Below, piece by piece: positions 1 through 5,506 of a stretch of DNA of 5,996 nt. Source of the DNA: Alphaproteobacteria bacterium. GTDB taxonomy: Bacteria > Pseudomonadota > Alphaproteobacteria > UBA828. The stretch's first letter is position 1. Every line of letters begins with the position of its first letter. The stretch is taken from positions 1-5,996 of the forward strand of contig JABJCZ010000021.1 of the NCBI GenBank assembly GCA_018668475.1, in the 5' to 3' direction. The notes beneath the pieces are model-generated. The model saw only the letters and a program-made list of their open reading frames with translations, did no database searches and was not told the origin of the DNA. The translations under genes were made by a program, and so were the position numbers.

Positions 1-214
1 GGCGGCAAAAGCCGCCACTGCGCCTCGTCCGGCGCCCCGGGCCCTGCCATTGAGCCGCACTGGTCGGCGTTGCCAGTGGCCGAGCGGCCACCCCGGCGAG
101 CCTGATTTCCACTTTTGCGGCGATCCGGCGGTCGAAGGTAAGCCCTATTGCGGCGAACACTATTCGATGGCCTACATCCAGTCCAAACCGAAGGCCGCCG
201 AAAACGCCGCCTGA
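1..214 (+). CDS. gcrA: GcrA cell-cycle regulator, C-terminal part (truncated at the left edge)
   Basis: Reading from base 2, 70 codons end at TGA 212-214; the start lies outside the window. The visible part opens with an Ala/Pro-rich linker (about residues 1-16 of the fragment). A compact Cys/His-rich domain follows: RRCQWPSGHPGEPDFHFCG, then KPYCGEHYSMAYIQ, then a short Lys/Ala-rich tail. This CQWP...DFHFCG...YCxEH pattern is the signature C-terminal domain of GcrA. In Caulobacter, GcrA binds sigma-70 domain 2 and activates promoters containing CcrM-methylated GANTC sites; the C-terminal domain makes the sigma contact. The three Cys plus nearby His residues look like a possible metal site, which is inference. 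The N-terminal DNA-binding helix-turn-helix is not in the window. The gene converges on a small minus-strand membrane protein gene across a hairpin terminator. The family call is firm because the motif is distinctive. Confidence 0.93.
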   Translation, partial: AAKAATAPRPAPRALPLSRTGRRCQWPSGHPGEPDFHFCGDPAVEGKPYCGEHYSMAYIQSKPKAAENAA

Positions 215-247
215 TTACCCGGCTCCAACGCGGAAATTGCAGGTGCC

Positions 248-274
248 CCGGCGCGGATTCTAGATCCGCGCCGG
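248..274. terminator. Hairpin between convergent gcrA and the Mpo1-like gene
   Basis: The 11-nt arms CCGGCGCGGAT (248-258) and ATCCGCGCCGG (264-274) are perfectly complementary around a 5-nt loop (259-263). The hairpin lies between the gcrA stop (212-214) and the body of the minus-strand gene, whose TAG stop (260-262 on the top strand) sits in the loop. Neither side has a good U-tract: the nearest on the plus strand is TTTT at 287-290, 12 nt past the stem. It is therefore a strong stem placed to end transcription from both sides, but not a textbook intrinsic terminator. Confidence 0.6.
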
Positions 275-598
275 CGGACTGGTGTGTTTTCTGACCTCAT
301 CATCCATGCGGCCGGCCCACATCAGCGCAAACATGTGAAAGTCGCCGAACAGGCTTTTGACCGGGTAAGTGAAAGTCGCCGGCCGGTTACGCTCAACAAA
401 CAGGTGCGCCGCCCAAGCGAAGCCGTAGCCAGATGCCAGTGCGCATGGCAACAGCCAAGGCTGAGCCAATATACCGGCCACCACGATGAGCCCCAACGCC
501 CCCGCCGTGCCGATGAAATGCATCTGGCGTGTGAGCGGGCGGGTGTGCTCGCGCACATAGTACGGCCAAAATTCTCTGTAGCTGCGGATAGGGCTCAT
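260..598 (-). CDS. Mpo1-like / DUF962 (YGL010w-type) small membrane protein
   Basis: This 112-residue protein carries the DUF962 hallmarks: RQMHFIGT (residues 24-31), then AHLFVERNRPATFTYP (64-79) and SLFGDFHMF (82-90). Two hydrophobic stretches, about 28-45 and 47-66, probably span or enter the membrane. The family's best-studied member, yeast Mpo1, is an Fe(II)-dependent dioxygenase that shortens 2-hydroxy fatty acids by alpha-oxidation. The His residues H27, H65 and H88 (and perhaps H18) are candidate iron ligands. Whether short bacterial members do the same chemistry is not established, so the enzymatic role is inference. The ATG start at 598-596 is well placed: AGGTGA at 610-605 lies 6 nt upstream. 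The last residues (ARI) and the stop are encoded inside the hairpin shared with gcrA. The gene is divergent from the thioredoxin-fold gene and looks monocistronic. Confidence 0.85.
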   Translation of the reverse strand: MSPIRSYREFWPYYVREHTRPLTRQMHFIGTAGALGLIVVAGILAQPWLLPCALASGYGFAWAAHLFVERNRPATFTYPVKSLFGDFHMFALMWAGRMDDEVRKHTSPPARI

Positions 599-604
599 CA
601 GGGG

Positions 605-656
605 TCACCTGTGCGTCGCCAGCGTTGCCCGTTATACTATGCCAGAGCGATAACAA
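605..656. promoter_or_regulatory. Divergent promoter region with overlapping -10-like boxes
   Basis: The 95 nt between the two divergent start codons contain one AT-rich island in a GC-rich setting. On the plus strand, TATACT (633-638) is a good -10 match for the thioredoxin-fold gene and would put the transcript start about 48 nt before its ATG. On the minus strand, TATAAC (636-631) could serve the Mpo1-like gene. Neither has a convincing -35 at 16-18 nt: the plus side offers nothing clear, and the minus side has TTGTTA at 656-651 with only a 14-nt spacer. The call rests on -10 resemblance and position only. Confidence 0.35.
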
Positions 657-677
657 GCCGCAGGATTTAGCGGTTCC

Positions 678-685
678 AGAGGAGA
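678..685 (+). promoter_or_regulatory. Ribosome binding site fixing the start of the thioredoxin-fold gene
   Basis: AGAGGAGA is a strong Shine-Dalgarno sequence. Its AGGAG core ends 9 nt before the ATG at 694. The reading frame stays open upstream to a TTG at 625, but that codon overlaps the promoter-like TATACT area and has no ribosome binding site, so 694 is the better start. A second ATG at 703 is too far from this site. Confidence 0.75.
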
Positions 686-693
686 CGCAAGCG

Positions 694-1242
694 ATGCCCG
701 CTATGGAGACGCCGATTTGTGATTTCGGCCGCAAGGCCGTTGATTTCAGCTTGCCCGGCGTCGACGGGAAAACTTACTCGCTGGCCGATGTGCGCGGCGA
801 AGCGGGAACGCTGGTGATGTTCATCTGCAACCACTGCCCCTACGTCAAGGCGGTCATCGACCGGATTGTGGCGGACGCAACCTCATTGCAAGACCAAGGC
901 GTCGGCAGCATCGCCATTATGCCCAACGATACGGCGACGCATCCGGCGGATTCCTTCGAGAACATGGTGCAGTTTTCTGCGACGCATAAGTTCACGTTTC
1001 CCTACGTTATTGATGAGACTCAGGCTGTAGCCCGGGCTTATGACGCTGCGTGCACGCCGGATTTTTTTGGCTATGACGCTGCTCTTGGGCTGCAGTATCG
1101 CGGTCGGCTTGATGCGTCGCGTATGGAGCCGATCCCCGACGTGCGGCGCGACCTGCTGGAGGCCATGTCACTGATAGCGAGAACCGGCAAAGGGCCGGCG
1201 GAACAGATTCCGAGCATGGGGTGTTCCATCAAGTGGCGATGA
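694..1242 (+). CDS. Thioredoxin-fold (AhpC/TSA redoxin-like) protein with a CNHC motif
   Basis: The protein has 182 residues from the ATG at 694. It begins with a redoxin-type strand-turn (DFSLPGVDGKTYSLADV, residues 17-33). The conserved active-site segment is FICNHCPYVKAV (43-54), with C45 and C48 forming a CxxC pair. ACTPDFF (119-125) places another Cys, C120, just before the Thr and presumed cis-Pro that face the CxxC in thioredoxin folds. The tail, with YRGRLDASR (135-143) and GPAEQIPSMGCSIKWR, is typical of a widespread family of cytoplasmic redoxin-like proteins annotated 'thioredoxin family protein'. No signal peptide or membrane segment is visible. A thiol-disulfide or peroxide-related role is inferred from the fold; no substrate is known to me. 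The gene is divergent from the Mpo1-like gene, appears to be transcribed alone, and is followed by a weak hairpin spanning its stop codon. Confidence 0.87.
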   Translation: MPAMETPICDFGRKAVDFSLPGVDGKTYSLADVRGEAGTLVMFICNHCPYVKAVIDRIVADATSLQDQGVGSIAIMPNDTATHPADSFENMVQFSATHKFTFPYVIDETQAVARAYDAACTPDFFGYDAALGLQYRGRLDASRMEPIPDVRRDLLEAMSLIARTGKGPAEQIPSMGCSIKWR

Positions 1243-1256
1243 CCTAAACCATCGCC
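1235..1256 (+). terminator. Possible terminator hairpin spanning the stop of the thioredoxin-fold gene
   Basis: GGCGATG (1235-1241) pairs perfectly with CATCGCC (1250-1256) around an 8-nt loop. The stop codon TGA (1240-1242) straddles the arm-loop boundary. There is no U-tract after the stem, so this is at best a weak or factor-assisted terminator. It lies in the right place, before a new promoter at 1308-1316. Confidence 0.4.
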
Positions 1257-1307
1257 TGAAGTCCTGTCGCGAGAGGCCATGCCGGCGTGGCTTCAATTGG
1301 TCCGGGC

Positions 1308-1316
1308 TGCTATAAC
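1308..1316 (+). promoter_or_regulatory. Extended -10 promoter for the TPR protein-bamB-der operon
   Basis: TGCTATAAC fits the extended -10 pattern TGnTATAAT with one mismatch in the hexamer. The sequence 17 nt upstream (TGGCTT, 1288-1293) is a poor -35, which is tolerated in extended -10 promoters. The predicted transcript start is near 1323, leaving a leader of about 85 nt before the GTG at 1408. The 165-nt gap between the two genes holds no other gene that I can support. Confidence 0.5.
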
Positions 1317-1407
1317 CGGCGCCCATGGTGCCGCTAAGGCACACACTTTGGACCGGTGAGGATGTTCATCGTCGCGGTGCAGGCGGCAGGAACCGAATGA
1401 GGCAACA

Positions 1408-2082
1408 GTGGCAGATATTTATCGCGAAATTGAAGAGGGGTTGCGCCATGATCGCCTGCAAAAGGTGTGGCGGCGCCTCCGCTGGCCTTTGCTGGCCGCG
1501 CTATTGGCGATTATTGGCGCCGTTGTGGCGTATGTCGTCGTTCGCGACCTGGCAGAAGAACGCCAGCTGGAGCAAGGCGCCCAGTATGCGATGGCCCTTG
1601 AAACCTTTCAGAGTGGTAACCCGAGCAGCGCGGTGGAGCTGTTCTCATCCCTGGCGGACGATGCGGATGAGCCCGGTTACGTAATTTTTTCGCGGCTGCG
1701 GGCCGCCCAGGCAAGTGTTGCAGCCGTTGATACGCAAGGTGCCGTCAATATTTATGACAGGATGGCAGGTGACGGCGGTATTGATCCGCTATATCGCGAT
1801 CTCGCGACCCTGCTGGCGGCTGATCGCCTGGTGGATACCGCGTCGCTGGAAGAAATCAATCAACGGCTCGCGCCATTGCTGACCACTGAAAATCCGTGGC
1901 GACCGCTCGCGCAGGAAATCGTCGCGCTAACCGCGCTTCGCGTGGGTCGCCCCGAGGAGGCGCGCGCCCTGTTTCTGGAATTGTCGACGGGGGCCGGAGT
2001 CCCACCGGGAGTGCGGGCACGGTCCGAGCAGTTGTTGAGCAGCCTGGGCGGCTCGCCCGTTGAGCCCGCAACGGCGGACTGA
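1408..2082 (+). CDS. YfgM-type membrane-anchored tetratricopeptide (TPR) protein
   Basis: The 224-residue protein starts at GTG 1408, with GAGG at 1399-1402 lying 5 nt upstream. The N-terminus is short and basic (about 1-25, rich in Arg/Lys). A single transmembrane helix follows at about 26-45 (WPLLAALLAIIGAVVAYVVV), so by the positive-inside rule the N-terminus is cytoplasmic and the rest periplasmic. The remainder is alpha-helical with TPR-like helix pairs, for example residues 63-85 (FQSGNPSSAVELF) and 178-193 (GRPEEARALF). Together with its position directly before bamB and der, this matches E. coli YfgM, which associates with the SecYEG translocon and the chaperone PpiD. Sequence identity to YfgM is likely low, so the assignment leans on architecture and synteny. 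The gap to bamB is only 5 nt, which suggests translational coupling. The upstream hisS of the enterobacterial cluster is absent here. Confidence 0.85.
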   Translation: MADIYREIEEGLRHDRLQKVWRRLRWPLLAALLAIIGAVVAYVVVRDLAEERQLEQGAQYAMALETFQSGNPSSAVELFSSLADDADEPGYVIFSRLRAAQASVAAVDTQGAVNIYDRMAGDGGIDPLYRDLATLLAADRLVDTASLEEINQRLAPLLTTENPWRPLAQEIVALTALRVGRPEEARALFLELSTGAGVPPGVRARSEQLLSSLGGSPVEPATAD

Positions 2083-2087
2083 ACGCA

Positions 2088-3413
2088 ATGCGCCGCATAG
2101 TTTTCGCCGCCCTGGCGCTGCCTGTGATGTTGGCGGTGGCAGGGTGTACGGAGTGGCTGGGAAGCGTCGAGGCGCCGCCTCTACCTGGTCAACGTATCTC
2201 CGTTCTGGCGCTTGAAGGCAGCCTGACACCTGATCCACGCGTTGCCGATCTCGCGGTTCGTTTGCCGCGCCCCTATATCAATCCTGACTGGCCGCAGCCC
2301 GGTGGATACCCGGATCGTGCCATGCACCACCTGGCGGGCCCGGAAGTGCCAAAGGTGATTTGGCGGCGGTCAATCGGTGAGGGAAGCGACGACGACGGCC
2401 GTATTCTTTCAACCCCGGTGCTTGCTCATGGCCGCATTTTTGCGATGGATGCCCGCGGGCAGATCATGGCTATGGCGACCGATAGCGGGCGCCAGATTTG
2501 GTCATTTGATCCCACACCTGCCGATGAGGACGAAGGTGGCTTTGGCGGTGGTCTGGCTTTGTCTGGTGGTCGGCTGTTCGCGACAACCGGATATGGCGAA
2601 GTTATTGCCATGAACCCCGAGACAGGCAGCGTCATCTGGCGCGCCCGCCCCGGCGTGCCCTTCCGGTCCGCTCCGGTTGTCGCTGGCAAGAGGGTGTTCG
2701 CCGTCAGTTTTGACAACCGCCTCTGGGTTCTTGACGGGGTCGACGGTAGTGGCCTGTGGAGCCATGCCGGCATTACTGAATCTGCGGGCCTGGTTGGTGG
2801 TGCCAGTCCGGCGGTGGCGGGCGACGTTGTTCTGGCCCCCTATTCGTCCGGCGAGCTTGTCGCGTTGCGGGTCGAAAATGGCCGCACCATCTGGTCCGAT
2901 GTGCTTGGTCTTCAGGGCCCGGCTTCAGGGGGGCTCGCGACGTTGAACGATATCAATGGCAGCCCAGTCGTGGATCGTGGGTTGGCCTTTGCGATCAGCC
3001 ACGGCGGGCGGCTTGCAGCCATCGACATGCGCTCTGGGTCACGGGTCTGGGAGCAGGATATTGCCGGGGTCAACACACCTTGGGTCGCTGGCGACTTCCT
3101 GTTTGTCGTGACCGTCGAAGGCCATGTGGCGTGTTTGGTCCGTGACACCGGCCGCGTCAAATGGGTGCAGACGCTCCCCCGCTTTGAAGACCCGGAAGAT
3201 CGCGATGGGGCGATCAACTGGAGTGGCCCGCTGTTGCTCAGTGACCGGCTGATTCTGACCAGCTCCACCGGCGTTGCGATTGCGTTATCCCCCTACAATG
3301 GCCGGTATCTCGGTCGGCTAGCCATGCCCGATGCCGTGTTCTTGCCGCCCATTGCGGCGGATGGCGCTATATATGTCCTGACTGATCAGGCTGAGCTTGT
3401 TGCGCTGCGCTAG
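2088..3413 (+). CDS. bamB: Outer membrane protein assembly factor BamB (PQQ-repeat lipoprotein)
   Basis: The 441-residue protein starts with a lipoprotein signal peptide (1-19). Its lipobox is VAGC, with C20 as the lipidated residue and Thr at +2, which predicts outer-membrane sorting. After a linker of about 65 residues comes a PQQ-like beta-propeller. Repeats of the form G-x-hydrophobic-x-A-[MIL]-x-x-x-[TS]-G-x-x-x-W recur with tryptophans at 92, 138, 184, 224, 269, 321 and 359, about 45 residues apart; the last repeats are degenerate. DINGSPVV (288-295) matches the conserved BamB segment in this blade. BamB is a periplasm-facing scaffold of the BAM complex that helps BamA fold beta-barrel proteins. 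It is longer than E. coli BamB (about 390 residues), mainly through the N-terminal linker. The ribosome binding site is weak (GGCGGA, 2073-2078), consistent with coupling to the TPR gene 5 nt upstream. The BamB identity is supported by both sequence and neighbours. Confidence 0.93.
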   Translation: MRRIVFAALALPVMLAVAGCTEWLGSVEAPPLPGQRISVLALEGSLTPDPRVADLAVRLPRPYINPDWPQPGGYPDRAMHHLAGPEVPKVIWRRSIGEGSDDDGRILSTPVLAHGRIFAMDARGQIMAMATDSGRQIWSFDPTPADEDEGGFGGGLALSGGRLFATTGYGEVIAMNPETGSVIWRARPGVPFRSAPVVAGKRVFAVSFDNRLWVLDGVDGSGLWSHAGITESAGLVGGASPAVAGDVVLAPYSSGELVALRVENGRTIWSDVLGLQGPASGGLATLNDINGSPVVDRGLAFAISHGGRLAAIDMRSGSRVWEQDIAGVNTPWVAGDFLFVVTVEGHVACLVRDTGRVKWVQTLPRFEDPEDRDGAINWSGPLLLSDRLILTSSTGVAIALSPYNGRYLGRLAMPDAVFLPPIAADGAIYVLTDQAELVALR

Positions 3414-3420
3414 CTGCGCT
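3404..3420 (+). repeat. Short tandem duplication across the bamB stop codon
   Basis: GCTGCGCT occurs at 3404-3411 and again at 3413-3420, separated by one base. The bamB TAG (3411-3413) lies at the junction. The two copies encode Leu-Arg before the stop and would encode Leu-Arg after it in the same frame. It may simply be replication slippage at the gene end. Confidence 0.6.
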
Positions 3421-3434
3421 GTGAGACCCAACCC

Positions 3435-4787
3435 ATGACATTCACCATTGCCATTGTAGGGCGCCCCAACGTTGGAAAATCCACGCTATTTAACCGGCTG
3501 GTGGGGCGGCGCGCGGCCCTTGTTGACGATACGCCGGGCGTGACGCGAGACCGCCGCGAAGGCGAGGGTCGTCTTGGCCCATTGCGGTTTCGGCTATTTG
3601 ATACTGCCGGACTTGAAGAGGGCGATGACGAGTCCCTGGCCGGGCGCATGATGCTGCAGACTAGGCGCGCCGTAGAAGAGGCTGACCTTGCGTTGTTGCT
3701 GATCGACGGGCGCGCCGGCCTGACGCCTACTGATGAACATTTTGGCAGGATGCTCCGCCAATCAGAAACGCCGGTGGCTGTGATTGTCACCAAGTGTGAG
3801 GGCGAAGCCGGGGCCGGCGGTATTGCCGAAGCCTGGGGCCTCGGCCTTGGTGACCCGGTTCCGATTTCCGCCGAACACGCTGAAGGGTTGAGTGACCTGT
3901 ACGACGCGCTGGCATCCAATATGCCTCATGCGCGGGAGATGGAAGACGCCGCCGGGCGCGACGAGGGCAAGGACGAAGATCAGCCGCTACGGCTCGCAAT
4001 TGTAGGGCGCCCGAACGTCGGTAAATCAACTTTGCTCAACCGGCTCGTTGGCGATGAGCGCGTTATCACAGGCCCTGAAGCGGGGCTTACGCGTGACGCG
4101 ATTTCCGTGGCGTGGAAGTTTGGGAACCGGGAGGTCGAGCTGGTCGACACGGCCGGCCTGCGTCGGCGCTCAAGGGTGGTCGAGGACCTGGAAAAGCTGT
4201 CCGTCGCTGATGCCCGGCGATCGCTGGGCCGCTCCGAAGTGGTGGTACTGGTATTTGACGCATCGCTGGAGCCCATGAAACAGGATTTTACGATCGCGTC
4301 GTTGGTCGTTGATGAGGGGCGCGCGCTGGTTATCGCGCTAAACAAGTGGGACGCGCTGCCGAACCCGCAGGAGACCCTGGAAGCCTATCATGGTGCCATC
4401 GGTATAACGCTGTCGCAGGCCAAGGGGGTGCCCGTTGTGCCGCTGTCAGCACTAACTGGGCGCGGTGTCGAGCGCCTCATGCCGGTGGTGCTCGAGGCTT
4501 ATGACCGTTGGAATATCCGGGTACCGACGTCGGCCCTAAACCGGTGGCTGGCCGTGATGGTCGAGCAGCACCCGCCGCCACTTGCTGCAGGCCGCCGTAT
4601 CCGGCTTCGGTATGTTACCCAGGCCAAGGCGCGGCCACCCACATTTGCGGCCTTCTGCAATCGGCCTGCGGATTTGCCGGACAGTTACCGGCGGTATCTG
4701 GTCAATGGGCTGCGGGAGGCGTTTGACCTGCCAGGTGTGCCGATCCGCTTTAACCTGCGCAAGACCAATAATCCTTACGCATCTTAA
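3435..4787 (+). CDS. der: Ribosome-associated double GTPase Der (EngA)
   Basis: The 450-residue protein has two consecutive GTPase domains and a C-terminal KH-like domain, the architecture unique to Der. Domain 1: G1 GRPNVGKS (9-16), G2 Thr in PGVTRD (34-39), G3 DTAG (56-59), G4 TKCE (119-122), G5 SAE (145-147). An acidic linker follows (about 168-183). Domain 2: G1 GRPNVGKS (191-198), G2 in GLTRD (217-221), G3 DTAG (238-241), G4 NKWD (303-306), G5 SAL (338-340). The KH-like domain covers about 355-445 and ends in a basic KTNNPYAS tail. Der binds the 50S subunit and is needed for its late assembly. The G4 of domain 1 departs from NKxD; see findings. The gene starts 21 nt after bamB, with only a weak GTGAG (3421-3425) before the ATG, so it is probably cotranscribed. 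Its TAA overlaps the stop of the convergent SDR gene. Confidence 0.97.
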   Translation: MTFTIAIVGRPNVGKSTLFNRLVGRRAALVDDTPGVTRDRREGEGRLGPLRFRLFDTAGLEEGDDESLAGRMMLQTRRAVEEADLALLLIDGRAGLTPTDEHFGRMLRQSETPVAVIVTKCEGEAGAGGIAEAWGLGLGDPVPISAEHAEGLSDLYDALASNMPHAREMEDAAGRDEGKDEDQPLRLAIVGRPNVGKSTLLNRLVGDERVITGPEAGLTRDAISVAWKFGNREVELVDTAGLRRRSRVVEDLEKLSVADARRSLGRSEVVVLVFDASLEPMKQDFTIASLVVDEGRALVIALNKWDALPNPQETLEAYHGAIGITLSQAKGVPVVPLSALTGRGVERLMPVVLEAYDRWNIRVPTSALNRWLAVMVEQHPPPLAAGRRIRLRYVTQAKARPPTFAAFCNRPADLPDSYRRYLVNGLREAFDLPGVPIRFNLRKTNNPYAS

Positions 4788-5503
4788 GACCCTGCGACGA
4801 CCCGCTCGCCGTGTCGTTCGCACGCGGCTTCCGCCAATCCCAGAAAATCTTCGGCAACGTCTTCGGGTGATGCGATGGTGGTCGGGTCCTCCCCCGGAAA
4901 CGCCTCCGTCCGCATTCGAGTGGCAACGGGGCCGGGGTCAATCAGGTTTACCTTCAGGTTGGTTTTGTGTAGCTCCGACGCCCAGCTCATGACCAACGCT
5001 TCGAGTCCAGCCTTGCTGGCGGCATAGGGTGCCCAGTAGGGTCGGCCCTCAGTCGCGGTCGTGATACGTGATGTTACGAAGATTGCGCGGCCTGCGTCCG
5101 ACGTGCGGAGCAATGCATCAAGGCTGCGAATGAGCCGCCAGTTGGCGCTCAGATTAATGTCTATGGCTTCGTCCCAGAGGTCTGGCGAATAGTGGCTCAC
5201 CGGGCGCAGGCCACCAAGTACACCGGCATTTGCCACCAGTATATCAAGTCGCCCGAAACGCTCATGGATCGCGGCGCCTATCTGGTTGATCAACTCGCCA
5301 TCGGCAAGGTCGATGGGCACCAGGGTGGGGCGCAGGCCGCCGGCGGCCCGAATTTCGTCGTCGAGTTCTTCCAGCCCGCCGGACGTGCGCGCGGCAAGAA
5401 TTAATTGCGCGCCTTCCGCGGCAAAGCGTCGGGCAACCGCCGCACCAATTCCCCGTGAGGCACCTGTTATCAACGCAATACGACCGTCGAGTCTACCTGT
5501 CAT
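4784..5503 (-). CDS. Short-chain dehydrogenase/reductase (SDR), NADP(H)-type, substrate unknown
   Basis: The 239-residue protein is a classical SDR with a Rossmann fold. Visible motifs are TGASRGIG (13-20) for the dinucleotide, R17 and R39 (AART) suggesting NADP(H) preference, D65 near the adenine, ANAG (91-94), N117, S145, the catalytic YAASK with Y160 and K164, and DPGPVATRM (188-196) after the active site. The spacing S145-Y160 is 15 residues rather than the usual 13; see findings. The start at 5503-5501 lies 3 nt after the purF stop, and GGAAAG within the end of purF can serve as a ribosome binding site, so the gene is probably cotranscribed and translationally coupled with purF. From memory, purF followed by an SDR of this kind is a common alphaproteobacterial arrangement. 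The substrate cannot be read from the sequence, and a direct role in purine metabolism is not implied. The stop TAA overlaps that of der. Confidence 0.92.
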   Translation of the reverse strand: MTGRLDGRIALITGASRGIGAAVARRFAAEGAQLILAARTSGGLEELDDEIRAAGGLRPTLVPIDLADGELINQIGAAIHERFGRLDILVANAGVLGGLRPVSHYSPDLWDEAIDINLSANWRLIRSLDALLRTSDAGRAIFVTSRITTATEGRPYWAPYAASKAGLEALVMSWASELHKTNLKVNLIDPGPVATRMRTEAFPGEDPTTIASPEDVAEDFLGLAEAACERHGERVVAGS

Positions 5504-5506
5504 GGT

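Noticed and set aside
284..670. Plus-strand reading frame antisense to the Mpo1-like gene
   Set aside because: It lies almost entirely opposite a recognisable protein, has low-complexity Arg/Gln-rich content, and resembles no family I know.
625..693. N-terminal extension of the thioredoxin-fold protein to a TTG at 625
   Set aside because: There is no ribosome binding site before the TTG, the added residues look unlike the family, and the extension overlaps the promoter-like TATACT. The ATG at 694 has a strong AGAGGAGA.
1318..1332. Small stem (GGCGCC/GGTGCC, 3-nt loop) at the predicted operon transcript start, considered as a leader regulator
   Set aside because: It is short, includes a wobble pair, and no known riboswitch or attenuator pattern or leader peptide accompanies it.
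599..1407. GANTC (CcrM) sites as evidence for GcrA-controlled promoters
   Set aside because: No GANTC lies in either promoter gap (599-693, 1243-1407). The sites I saw are inside coding regions or in the hairpin at 256-260, and such short sites are expected by chance.
3410..3919. 169-residue minus-strand frame opposite the start of der
   Set aside because: The translation is Ser/Arg/Pro-rich, typical of the complement of a GC-rich gene; der itself is certain.
4582..4992. Plus-strand frame running from inside der into the SDR region
   Set aside because: It overlaps two confident genes on both strands and shows no motif or ribosome binding site.
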